Shown here one piece after another: positions 36,500 through 44,683 of a DNA stretch of 64,000 bases. Source of the DNA: Myxococcales bacterium 68-20 (GTDB taxonomy: Bacteria > Myxococcota_A > Polyangia > Polyangiales > Polyangiaceae); contig MKVQ01000038.1 of NCBI GenBank assembly GCA_001899635.1, forward strand, positions 1 through 64,000, read 5' to 3'. The stretch's first letter is position 1, and each line of letters begins with the position of its first letter. Below the pieces are notes generated by a model. That model saw nothing but the letters and a program-made list of their open reading frames with translations, made no database searches and was not told where the DNA came from. Both the position numbers and the translations under genes were made by a program.

Positions 36500-37240
36500 T
36501 CAGTGCGAGCACTGGATGTCGAAATAGATCGTCGGCGCGCTCGTGAGATTGCAGTCCGTGCCGTTGCAGTCGGGGTGCCACCACAACTTGCCTGCCGCGT
36601 CGCATTGGATCTCGACGCGCAGGCGGAACTCGCGCACCGAATCGTCGTTCGGGAACGGCTCGCTCTCCGGGGCGACGATCGCCCTGCATGGCGACGGCCC
36701 GCACGCCATCGTGGCTGCTACCGCCGAGCGTTCATCCGCTTGGCTGCCGCCGGCGGCGCCTTGGAGCTCGAACCCGTGGCCGCTGCCTTCGTCGGCGGAG
36801 CGCGCGAGCTCGTACGTTCCTCCGCCCGTGTAGTTCCGCAACCGGAAGCGAATGGAGTGCGTGTTGTACGCCTCCGTGTCGGCCTGCGGCGGTCCGACAA
36901 TGAGCGCCAGGTCTCGCTCGTCGACCGCGCATGAGACGTTGTCGGTCTTTCCCGAGAACGTCGTCGTGATCGTGTACGGCTTTCCATCGACGTCTTTGCA
37001 GGAGAGGTTCGCGTAGGCGTGTCCCTGGGCGCACCACGCGAGCGCTTCGGTGCAGTCCGGAGCGATCGGGCCGGTTCTCGGACCTCCCTCGCCGCTGCCG
37101 CCGTCGTCTTGCCGTGGCGGTGCAGACGCGTCGCCGGAGGCCTGGTCATCGGGGGCCGGCGCGGAGCTGTTGCTGCTGCTGCAAGCCGATGAAACGACCG
37201 CGGCGAGGGGGAAGAGCCACGAAACGAGGAGCACACGCAT
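36500..37240 (-). CDS. Hypothetical lipoprotein with Cys-rich secreted domain
   Basis: About 246 residues. The signal ends AVVSSACSSSN (lipobox). A Ser/Pro/Asp/Gly-rich linker (about 25-60) leads to a domain with ten or so cysteines. It includes CTEALAWCAQGHAYANLSCKD and, at the C-terminus, HPDCNGTDCNLTSAP and IYFDIQCSH. The beta-rich pattern and paired cysteines suggest a disulfide-stabilised extracellular domain. No family was recognised. The ATG at 37240 (MRVLL) was preferred to the one at 37252. Confidence 0.6.
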   Translation of the reverse strand: MRVLLVSWLFPLAAVVSSACSSSNSSAPAPDDQASGDASAPPRQDDGGSGEGGPRTGPIAPDCTEALAWCAQGHAYANLSCKDVDGKPYTITTTFSGKTDNVSCAVDERDLALIVGPPQADTEAYNTHSIRFRLRNYTGGGTYELARSADEGSGHGFELQGAAGGSQADERSAVAATMACGPSPCRAIVAPESEPFPNDDSVREFRLRVEIQCDAAGKLWWHPDCNGTDCNLTSAPTIYFDIQCSH

Positions 37241-37283
37241 GTTCTTCAGCACATCGCGAGAATGCCCTCCCGTCGGACCTTGG

Positions 37284-37821
37284 TCATTCGCACGTACGCG
37301 TTAATTCGAGTGCGATCGCCGCCGGCTCGGTGAGCCTCGCGGCTGTCTTCGAGATTCGCCAGCCGAACGGCGAGCTCGATGCGACAGGCAATCGCCCGGC
37401 ACGACGAGAACGGCGTTGAGGAATCCGTCGATCCTCTCGGAGCCAGCACCTCGCGTCGCAGCTTCGCGGCGAGCGCACGACTTCGCGTCTCGGCGAGCGG
37501 CGCGTACGCCTTCGACCCGGCCGCGGACGCGGACTTGATCCTGCCGTCCGAGCGCTCGATGCGCGCGAGAAACGTGTAGTGTACCTCTTCGACGATCCCA
37601 TGAGCGGAGGGCGGGGCCGACCTCGGCCTGCGCGTGGAAGGGCTCCGAAGGGGGACACGTGAACACGGCGGCGAACTGCGCCTCCGCCGCCGAGCAGATC
37701 TCTCGCGCCAGCCGCCGACGCCATTGCGCGGCGGCGTGAGCGACCGCGCAGCTTCGAGCGCACCGATCCATCGCTCGTCGATCGCCGCGCGAGTGGCGGC
37801 GGGGTACCTTCCTGTGAGCAC
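37284..37821 (-). pseudogene. Frameshifted gene of unknown function
   Basis: Coding-like sequence with high third-position GC moves between frames. From the GTG at 37821 one frame reads LTGRYPAATRAAIDERWIGALEAARS to about 37710. A second frame then reads EICSAAEAQFAAVFTCPPSEPF and HAQAEVGPAL to about 37600. The first frame resumes with IVEEVHYTFLARIERSDGR and KSASAAGSKAYAPLAE to about 37430, and another shift gives DGFLNAVLVVPGD. Each piece looks like ordinary protein, and the joins fall in Arg-rich nonsense. This fits a decayed gene or sequencing indels. No family was recognised. Confidence 0.45.
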
Positions 37822-37916
37822 CCACAATCTACCAGTATCGTGCTGCGCGTTTCGGGACGACGACCCGCCCGTCGTCGGGCTGTACGGCCGGCGGTACGGA
37901 AGGCACGCAGTAGTCG

Positions 37917-38645
37917 TCAGCGCTGCACGCCCGAGAAGCCCTTTCGTCCCGGCGCCCAGTAGGCGACGTTGGTGATCTGCTTCCCCGATATGCCTTCGCG
38001 GCGTGCGGCCTTGTAGAGGCGCGCGATCGACGCGGCTTTTCCGGTGAAGACCGCGCGCATCGACGGTTGGAACGCTCCAAGCACGTGACGTTCGAGGGCA
38101 TCGAGATGACGATCGTCTGCCTCGCGGCGGAACAACGTGGCTTCGTCGAGGCCCAGTCGATCGAGGACCGGCGCGCAATTCTCCGGCGATGTGACCTCGA
38201 ACACGAACGACACAGCGCGATATCCGTGCAACGTCGCGCGCATCGCGGCGGCCGTGCTGAACGATGTCTCGTCGCCGAAGAACATCGCTGGACGCGTGAC
38301 GACATCGAGATTCACGGCCGTGCGCGGCCCGACGAGCACGCAGGGATCGCCGATTCTCAGCGACTCGAGCCACGCGGAGCCGATTCCGTTGCCATGCATG
38401 TATCCGAGGAATTCGAGCGATCCGCGAGCCGCATCGTACGAGAGCGGCGTGTACGCACGGCTCTCCCAGCCGCCGAAGCTGAATTGGGTCATGTCGCCCA
38501 CGGTCCATGCGCGGTCGACGAGATCGTTACCGCCAATCGTGATGAGCCGAAAGTGCTCGCCGACGCGCTCCACCTGTTGCACCTCGCCGCGGCGGCCGAA
38601 GAGTCGGAGGATGGTGGATTCCAGAGCGCCTGTTCGCTGATTCAT
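37917..38645 (-). CDS. Siderophore-interacting protein-like FAD reductase
   Basis: A 242-residue soluble flavoreductase of the SIP/ViuB family, which reduces ferric siderophores to release iron or passes electrons from NAD(P)H. The FAD-binding motif RAYTPL (63-68) is the family's R-x-Y-T signature. The C-terminal part has MRAVFTGKAASIARLYK and ends KQITNVAYWAPGRKGF, the lid seen in SIPs. Its ATG overlaps the TGA of the upstream frameshifted ferredoxin-like gene (atga), indicating translational coupling. The AraC gene divergent from that unit probably controls both. The electron donor or partner is not visible. Confidence 0.85.
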   Translation of the reverse strand: MNQRTGALESTILRLFGRRGEVQQVERVGEHFRLITIGGNDLVDRAWTVGDMTQFSFGGWESRAYTPLSYDAARGSLEFLGYMHGNGIGSAWLESLRIGDPCVLVGPRTAVNLDVVTRPAMFFGDETSFSTAAAMRATLHGYRAVSFVFEVTSPENCAPVLDRLGLDEATLFRREADDRHLDALERHVLGAFQPSMRAVFTGKAASIARLYKAARREGISGKQITNVAYWAPGRKGFSGVQR

Positions 38646-39098
38646 TCGAGCTCCTCTTCTTCGATTTCGATCGTCGTCGGCGAGAGCGGGCGCGCGACAC
38701 ATGCCAGCACGTAGCCCTGCGCGCGCGCCTCCGGCGTGAGGCTGTTCGGCTCGTCGAGCTCGACCTCGCCGCCCATGAGCGCCGGGCAGCATGAACCCGA
38801 ACGACACGCCGCAGCGGAGCTTCGGTGTCACATCGCGACCGATCTCGATCGTGATTCGCTTCGGCGACTCGACCTGAACGAAGCCCGGGCGACCGCCGAC
38901 GAACGTACGGTATGGAGTTCCCTGCGCGTCGCGATAGCCGAAGCCCGCAATCGGCGAGCGCATCAGCACGCGGCGGCAACCTTCGTCGAGCGTGTCGATC
39001 TGTTTCATCAGCACGGCCGACATCGGTTTGCCGATGACCGTTTCGATCTCCGCGACACCCAGCCGACGCATCGAGGAGAAAGATACCGAGCGGCGCAC
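38642..39098 (-). pseudogene. PPOX-like and 2Fe-2S ferredoxin-like gene with an internal frameshift
   Basis: The first frame (from GTG 39098 or ATG 39071) encodes LDEGCRRVLMRSPIAGFGYR and TPYRTFVGGRPGFVQVESP, a pattern like the PPOX flavin-binding fold. At about 38805 the coding signal moves to a second frame reading CRSGSCCPALMGGEVEL, then LTPEARAQGYVLACVARPLS and a run of Glu. That fits the C-terminal half of a plant-type ferredoxin domain. Its TGA overlaps the SIP-like ATG. A single extra base near the first cysteine would join the frames. The cysteine motif is short (C-x4-C-C), so it may be dead, mis-sequenced, or a variant. Confidence 0.6.
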
Positions 39099-39143
39099 TT
39101 GACCGCATCACGCAATCAAGACAAAATATTGTTCGATCCAGAC
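39099..39143. promoter_or_regulatory. Divergent promoter region
   Basis: A 45-base AT-rich gap between the ferredoxin-like unit and its AraC regulator. It includes acaaaatattgt (39121-39132), a short inverted repeat with arms acaa and ttgt. It is the likely site of both promoters and AraC binding. No -35/-10 pair is assigned with confidence. Confidence 0.4.
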
Positions 39144-40049
39144 ATGGCTCCAAAACGCGAAAGACAGTTTCGTCATGCGGGTTGGTCGGTGCGCGGTGAA
39201 TTGCGGATCGCGGGCGATCCGAGCGACGCGACCGACGCCGTCACGTCCCTCGCGACGCGCTTCGTGCTCGAAGCGCACGGTCGTTGGAAGGCGGCGGTGG
39301 CACGTCCCGCGAACGCGATCGGAATCAGCATGGAGGCTGGTGGACTCGAGAGCGAGTTCCACACTCACGTCGAATCGCAGCTCTTGTTCCAAGTGCGCGG
39401 CGAGCTCACGTGCGAGGCGTCGAATGCTCTCTGGATCGTGCCGCCGCAATCGGCGCTGTGGGTCCCAGGCGGCGTGAGCCATCGCATCCGTGGTCGTGCG
39501 CCGCTCGAGGGGTACAGTGTTTTCGTCGAGCGTCGCGCGGGAGCGAATCTTCCGCAGGAATGCTGCGCGGTCTCCGTCTCAGCGTTGTTCCGCGAGCTCC
39601 TGTTCCGCCTCGCGACGCGGCCTGCACAATACGACCTCGAGGGGCCCGACGCGCGACTCGTCGGGGTCCTGCTCGACGAGCTCGCGGCCGCAAGAGTCGA
39701 GAATCATCGATTGCCGATGCCAACGGAGCCGCGGCTTCGTCGCCTCGTCGAAGCGATCGTTGCCAATCCCGCCGATGCGTCCACGGCGGATATGTGGGCC
39801 CGACGTGTTGGCATCGGAGAGCGCACGCTCAATCGACTGCTCGTGAAGGAGACCGGGCTCAGCTTCGGCCGGTGGCGTCAGCAGCTGCACATCACGCTCG
39901 CCATCCAACGAATGGCGCGGGGCGCTTCGGTCCAACAGGTCGCGACGGATCTCGGATATGGGAGCGCGAGCAGCTTCGTGACGATGTTCCGCAAAGCGCT
40001 CGGTGCGTCACCCGCTCGCTACATGGCGCATCGGCTCGACGGAGGCTGA
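39144..40049 (+). CDS. AraC-family regulator with cupin N-terminal domain
   Basis: A 301-residue regulator. The N-terminal half has a cupin pattern: EFHTHVESQLLFQVRGELTC followed by ALWVPGGVSHRIRG, typical of AraC proteins in the AraC_binding_2/cupin class. The C-terminal domain has both helix-turn-helices: STADMWARRVGIGERTLNRLL and SVQQVATDLGYGSASSFVTMF, followed by RKALGASPARYM. It diverges from the ferredoxin-like/SIP unit across a 45-base gap, so autoregulation and control of that unit are likely. The ATG at 39144 gives the correct length; the frame upstream is antisense to the redox gene. Confidence 0.88.
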   Translation: MAPKRERQFRHAGWSVRGELRIAGDPSDATDAVTSLATRFVLEAHGRWKAAVARPANAIGISMEAGGLESEFHTHVESQLLFQVRGELTCEASNALWIVPPQSALWVPGGVSHRIRGRAPLEGYSVFVERRAGANLPQECCAVSVSALFRELLFRLATRPAQYDLEGPDARLVGVLLDELAAARVENHRLPMPTEPRLRRLVEAIVANPADASTADMWARRVGIGERTLNRLLVKETGLSFGRWRQQLHITLAIQRMARGASVQQVATDLGYGSASSFVTMFRKALGASPARYMAHRLDGG

Positions 40050-40688
40050 GCCTCTCACGCGCGCTGCGAAGAAAGTCTGCAATCGCGAGGGACGAGAATT
40101 GTCACGGGTAACGTCTCCCACGATTCACGCTCCGTCGAGCGCCCCCCCGCTCGCGCGGCCGAGCCGGCCCCGCTGTAGCGGGCTGGCGGGCGACACGCTC
40201 TGCGAAGGCGGTTCAGCGCGGCCGTCTCTCCTCCCTCGGCTTCGCACCAGCGGGAAGGGCGCGGCGCAAGAGCTCCTCGATCAGTGAACGCGACGAGCGA
40301 TAGGCAGAGCTGACCGGCCGTCTTCGACGGCGGCTGCTCGATGACGCAGAAGGCGCCCGTCAGCGCTGTGGGCGGCGTCCTCGCTCTCGGCCTCGCGGTG
40401 ATGACGTGGGCGCGCCGTCGCTGGGAGAGCGCGTCGGCGTGAGAGCGACACGCGCGTCTACACCACGCACGGTCGCAAGATGGCGGCGCAGATGCAGGAG
40501 GGGCAGGCGTCGCGGCCCGTGCTCACTCGCGCCGAGGTGAAGGCGAGTCACAGCGCCGGTAGGCCCGTCTCGAAGGGCGTCGATGCGCCCTCGGTAGTCC
40601 TCCTCCAATCGGCATCTCTTCCGAGTTGACACAACGTGCGCGAACCGCTTCGCGCCTCGCGTCGTTCCGGGCTACGCTCGACGGTGGG
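40050..40688. other. Gap with possible gene fragments only
   Basis: About 640 bases without a convincing gene. A 33-codon ORF at 40340-40441 encodes a short hydrophobic segment (GGVLALGLAVMTWARRRW). A neighbouring frame at about 40443-40560 reads ESDTRVYTTHGRKMAAQM with coding-like third positions but no start. These look like remnants. The rest shows nothing. Confidence 0.4.
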
Positions 40689-41579
40689 ATGGCGGTTCGG
40701 ACGGGGCGTGCACGGAAGGTCGGTCTCCTCGCTCTCGGCTTCGGAGGTCTGGTCATCGCGACCGAGGCTGCCTGTTCGCTCACCATCGACACCGACGGGC
40801 TCGCGGGGGGCGATGACGATGGGCGCGTCGAAGTCGAGCAGCGCGACGACGGCGGAGACGCGCTGGATTCCGGGCTGGAAGTCGACGCGTCGCCCGGAGA
40901 GGACGCCGCGGACGCCGCCGAAGCCTGCCCCGGGGACGCCGGGCCCGCGAGCGTTCGCGTCGACGGCTTCTGCATCGACTCCACCGAAGTGACGAACGCC
41001 GACTACGCGCGCTTCCTCGAGGCGAGTGTCGGCGTGGCCGGACAGCCCGCCGTGTGCGCGTGGAACCTCGACTACGTCCCGACCGGCTCCTGGCCGCCGT
41101 CCGGAGGTGCGCTGGACAGGCCCGTCGTCAACGTCGACTGGTGTGACGCCCGCGCGTATTGCGCGTGGGCGGGCAAGCGCCTTTGCGGCGCCGTCAGCGG
41201 TGGTGCGACGCCGCCGGGCGCGCTCGCCGACAGCGCGAGGGACCAATGGTACCGCGCGTGCAGCGGTCGCGGAGTGACGCTCCTGCCGTACGGGAACGAG
41301 TACGAGCCTGGCCGGTGCAATGTCGGCTCCAGCGGAGTCACGATCGAACGCGTGAAGAATCGCGCCGAATGTGTCGGCGGCGTCCCAGGGCTCTACGACA
41401 TGGTCGGTAACGTGAACGAGTGGGTCGACAGTTGCAGCGGGGAGGTGGGGGCGGACGACGGTTGCTACGTCCGCGAGTCGTTCTACGCCAGCGACGGCAC
41501 GGTGACGTGTGCGACCGTGGGCTCGCGCATTCGCTCCTCGACGCACGGTGCCCGCGGCTTCCGTTGCTGCGCGCCCTGA
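40689..41579 (+). CDS. Lipoprotein with formylglycine-generating-enzyme-like (SUMF1) domain
   Basis: A 296-residue lipoprotein (signal ending IATEAACSL) with an acidic Asp-rich linker. The C-terminal 190 residues have the FGE-sulfatase fold pattern: VDGFCIDSTEVTNADYARFL, then RPVVNVDWCDARAYCAWAGK, then GLYDMVGNVNEWVDS, ending ARGFRCCAP. Real formylglycine-generating enzymes need a C-x4-C pair in the active site, and I do not see it near the end. It is therefore probably a fold relative, as is common in myxobacteria. Its ligand is unknown. The ATG at 40689 starts the signal peptide. Confidence 0.82.
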   Translation: MAVRTGRARKVGLLALGFGGLVIATEAACSLTIDTDGLAGGDDDGRVEVEQRDDGGDALDSGLEVDASPGEDAADAAEACPGDAGPASVRVDGFCIDSTEVTNADYARFLEASVGVAGQPAVCAWNLDYVPTGSWPPSGGALDRPVVNVDWCDARAYCAWAGKRLCGAVSGGATPPGALADSARDQWYRACSGRGVTLLPYGNEYEPGRCNVGSSGVTIERVKNRAECVGGVPGLYDMVGNVNEWVDSCSGEVGADDGCYVRESFYASDGTVTCATVGSRIRSSTHGARGFRCCAP

Positions 41580-41759
41580 GCCGAGTCCGCCGCCTCCGCG
41601 CGGCCCGCGCCGGCCGGACGCAAAAAAATGTCGAGGCTTGTCGAGGGGCTTGCGGGACTGGCGCGCAGGGCGTCGGACGTCGGGTGAATCGAATCGGGCC
41701 GTTGTCGTCCAACCCGCGCGGATGGGGTTGGAGGCGGGGTGGGACCGAAGAGGAGGGCG

Positions 41760-43346
41760 ATGATGACGTCGCGGAAGTGGTTCTCGCTGTTGGCTTCGTG
41801 CGCGGCCCTAGCTGCGTGCGGCAGTGATGGGACGAACTCGGCGTCGGCCGACGACGATGGCTCGGGGGAGAAGGAGCCTGGCGGCGAAGGCCCGTCGGAC
41901 GATCCCGACGTGAACGACAATCGCTACGACGACGGAGACGACAGGGACGACGGGGCGCTCTGGGATCATGAAGCCGCCTTCGAGAAGCGCCGCCTTCTCG
42001 ACTTTTCCGTGAGCTACTGGCGAGTGATCGATCACCAGCTCGTGGCCGCGATCGGCGGGACGCGCTTCGAAATTTACGACTACGCCGCGATGAAGGTCAT
42101 CGCCCGGACGGAGGCTGCGCCCGAAGACAGGGGGTTCTTCGGGAACCGCGACGCCGTCGTCGTGGCCACCAAGGTGCCCGGCGCGAGCGTGATGTGGACG
42201 CGCGCTGCGGGGAAGTTCCGCGCGCTCGATGCCTGTACATTCAACACCGGTGACGGAAGCATCGTGACGAGCCCCGACGGCCGACGCTCGCTCATCGTGA
42301 GCGGCACGATGGCCAACAGCAACCACGACGACAGCCATCACCTGGACGGTGAGCTCTGTCTGGTCGACAACGAGACGCTCGCCGGTCGGCCGATCGACGG
42401 GCCCAACGGGTTCACCGTCCTAGGGTGCCAACCCGGCGCGGCGCACGACTTCGTTTGCTTCGGTCGCGTCGGAGAGGAAGGAGTCGTCGGAACGATCGAC
42501 GACGGAGTTTTCACGGTCCGCGCGAAGGTCCCGTCCGCGCCACAATCCACGATCCGCGCTGTCGAGACGGTGGGCCCCTACCTCTTCTTCCGGACTCCGT
42601 CGGCGATCTACCGCGCCCCGCGCGACTTGAGCCAGGCGCCGAACAAGTTCGCCGACGCGAAGTTTTTCTTTCCGCTCCGCGGCGGCAAGGTCGTCGTACA
42701 TGGCGCCGATCACGGCATGCTCGAGGTGAGTAACCCGGACGGCAGCGATCGTGTCCGTCTGTCGGACAAGGCATTCGTGCCGGAGTTCATGCTGTCCGCG
42801 ACGACCGACACGCGGCGTCTACGGATGGTGCCGTTCTGCACGCCGGAGGGCAGTGCCACGTCGGGACAGGGGGTCAGCGCGCGAGATTTGCGGATCTACG
42901 ACCTGAAGAGCAAGAAGACGATCCCGGTGGACTCGGGGTGTGGCCTGATGGCGATCACGTACTCGAACCGCTATGCCGCCTACGTCACGAACTTCCGCGG
43001 TCAGCTCATCCCCGTGGGCGACGGCGTCGGCGACTCGCGTGACGTCCTCGATCTCGAGACCGGGGAGGTGCGCAAGGATATCGGCTCGAAGTCGGTCACG
43101 TGGCTTGCGGGCATGGCGATCGGCAAGAGCCGGATGCTCCTCAGTGATGGCGCGGCCTGGCTGAGCTTCTTCGACGGGCATAGCGGTAAAGACGCTGACG
43201 ATTCCCTCCTCGGGCCGAACGAGGCGGCGCTGACCAGCACGACGCAGCGGCTCGCGGGCTGGCTGCACGATGCCACCTTCGTGCTCGGATCGTCCGCGGC
43301 GGACGGCTTCGCGGCGACCCACTACGTGCCGGTGACGAAGAAGTAG
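41760..43346 (+). CDS. Hypothetical lipoprotein, possibly a beta-propeller
   Basis: A 528-residue lipoprotein (signal ASCAALAACGSD). The ribosome-binding site aggaggg precedes the adjacent ATGs at 41760 and 41763. A Asp-rich, acidic linker (about 25-75) follows. The rest is beta-rich with blade-like segments: HQLVAAIGGTRFEIYDYAAM, then GSIVTSPDGRRSLIVSGTM, then GKVVVHGADHGMLEVSNPDG and YAAYVTNFRGQLIPVGDG. This looks like a WD/TolB-type propeller without a defining motif. Paired cysteines (FCTPEG, GCGL) suggest export. Function is unknown. Confidence 0.65.
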   Translation: MMTSRKWFSLLASCAALAACGSDGTNSASADDDGSGEKEPGGEGPSDDPDVNDNRYDDGDDRDDGALWDHEAAFEKRRLLDFSVSYWRVIDHQLVAAIGGTRFEIYDYAAMKVIARTEAAPEDRGFFGNRDAVVVATKVPGASVMWTRAAGKFRALDACTFNTGDGSIVTSPDGRRSLIVSGTMANSNHDDSHHLDGELCLVDNETLAGRPIDGPNGFTVLGCQPGAAHDFVCFGRVGEEGVVGTIDDGVFTVRAKVPSAPQSTIRAVETVGPYLFFRTPSAIYRAPRDLSQAPNKFADAKFFFPLRGGKVVVHGADHGMLEVSNPDGSDRVRLSDKAFVPEFMLSATTDTRRLRMVPFCTPEGSATSGQGVSARDLRIYDLKSKKTIPVDSGCGLMAITYSNRYAAYVTNFRGQLIPVGDGVGDSRDVLDLETGEVRKDIGSKSVTWLAGMAIGKSRMLLSDGAAWLSFFDGHSGKDADDSLLGPNEAALTSTTQRLAGWLHDATFVLGSSAADGFAATHYVPVTKK

Positions 43347-43390
43347 GTCGCGCAGGCCACCGTGCTCGTGCGGGGAGGGGCAAGACCCGT

Positions 43391-43456
43391 CTGAGTTCGT
43401 GGGCGAGCCGTCCTGAGTTCGTGGGCGAGCCGTCCTGAGTTCGTGAGCGAATCCCA
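43391..43456. repeat. 22-base tandem repeat, three copies
   Basis: Units start at 43391, 43413 and 43435 and read ctgagttcgtgggcgagccg; the third has gtgagcgaatc. A further copy, ctgagttcgtgag, lies at 44349-44361 on the other side of the following gene. The shared upstream text agacccrtc appears at both places. Confidence 0.75.
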
Positions 43457-43563
43457 TTCGGTCGTTGGCCGCGGCGCCAAAGGGGGGGCCGACCTCCAGG
43501 CCCGCTTCAACGGGGCAAGGCGGGGCGAACCTCGCGCGCGACGTTCGGCGCAGGGCGCGCCGT

Positions 43564-44253
43564 CTACTTGCAGTCCTTTAGACCCGGCACCGAGGCAAGG
43601 TCCGCCGTCCCCGCGACGATGGCCTCGACGGAGTACTTCGCGCGCAGCTTGGTCCACGCGCACTCGCAGTGCGGGGCGTTGCACTCCTTCATGAAGTCCG
43701 CCTTGGCGAGTTCGGCCGGGAACTTGCCCTTGCATGCGACCACCACCGCCTTCTTCGCTTCTTCGACACGCGGCCCCTCGAAGCTGCCGATGAAGTCGGA
43801 TGCGGCGAGCTTCTTACGCATGGCGGTCCACGCGCATTCGCAATACGGCGCCCTGCGCTGTTCGTCCTCGGTGCACCCCCCGACGAAGCTCTCCTTGATG
43901 CTCTCTTCGGGCAGCTTCGACCCGCACGTGGCGATCGTCTTCTCCTGAAGCGTCGCCAAACGCGGATCGTTCTCGGGCAGCGGCTTGCTCAGGTCCGCGT
44001 CCTTGAACACCTCGCGGAAATTGTCCCAGCCGCACTCGCAGTAGTCGGGCGCATTCACCTTCCGCATGCAGCCCTGCATGAACGGCTCGCGCTGAGACTC
44101 GATCGTCGGCTTGGGAGCCGACGTGTCCTCCTCCGCGGCCGCCGGAGCAGAGGGGCCCGTCGATGCACCGGAGGGACTCGACGCGGGAGGCTGGCTACCG
44201 CCGCAGGCCGCGAGCAGCAGGGCGAAACCGAGGCAGAAGTGGCTGATGCGCAT
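43564..44253 (-). CDS. Lipoprotein with three four-cysteine CECxW modules
   Basis: A 229-residue lipoprotein (signal ALLLAACGGS, lipid cysteine 17; Pro/Ser/Ala linker to about 50). The mature part is three related modules with the pattern F-[MV]-x-x-C ... [YH]-C-E-C-[GA]-W ... C. The cysteines are 62/72/74/110, 127/138/140/174 and 191/196/198/228. The C-E-C-x-W core is nearly invariant and followed by a helical L-R-x-K-type stretch. Twelve paired cysteines suggest disulfides in the periplasm, or metal binding by the CxC pairs. No known family was recognised. The ATG at 44253 starts the signal. Confidence 0.7.
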   Translation of the reverse strand: MRISHFCLGFALLLAACGGSQPPASSPSGASTGPSAPAAAEEDTSAPKPTIESQREPFMQGCMRKVNAPDYCECGWDNFREVFKDADLSKPLPENDPRLATLQEKTIATCGSKLPEESIKESFVGGCTEDEQRRAPYCECAWTAMRKKLAASDFIGSFEGPRVEEAKKAVVVACKGKFPAELAKADFMKECNAPHCECAWTKLRAKYSVEAIVAGTADLASVPGLKDCK

Positions 44254-44352
44254 ATGCGTGCACGCTCTATCACGCGGTGTCGTCGGCGAGCGCGGATTAC
44301 GCATCGGGCGAGACCCCTCCTGCGCATCGGGCGGGGGCGAGACCCATCCTGA

Positions 44353-44565
44353 GTTCGTGAGTGGGCGCGCGTCGATCTCGCGCGCAGCGGCGGCCCGGGC
44401 GAGACGTTCGGCACGAGCGTCTGTCGCAACGGCCTTCAGCGCATGAAGAGCGAGGGCCCGTTCACCGCGACGCTATGGGGATGGGAGGTCTTCGCGAGCT
44501 ACGCGTACCCGGGCGGCCTCGCCTTGCGCAAGCTGGTGGAGACGCCGCTCCCTCCGATTCGCTGA
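44353..44565 (+). pseudogene. 3' remnant of a gene
   Basis: A frame without a usable start from 44353 (just after the stop within the ctgagttcgtgag repeat) to a TGA at 44563. It encodes EWARVDLARSGGPGETFG, then CRNGLQRMKSEGPFTATLW, then GWEVFASYAYPGGLAL, with very high third-position GC. It looks like the end of a real protein truncated by the repeat. A 40-residue ORF from the ATG at 44443 is an alternative reading. Confidence 0.4.
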
Positions 44566-44683
44566 CTTCGGAATACGACTTCTCTCCGGCACGCGGACCT
44601 CGATCGCTTCGGTCATCGGTCCGCGGTTGCCGGCGAGGTCTTCGATCGGAACGGACTCGCCGTACGCCTCGGCGCGCAAATGG

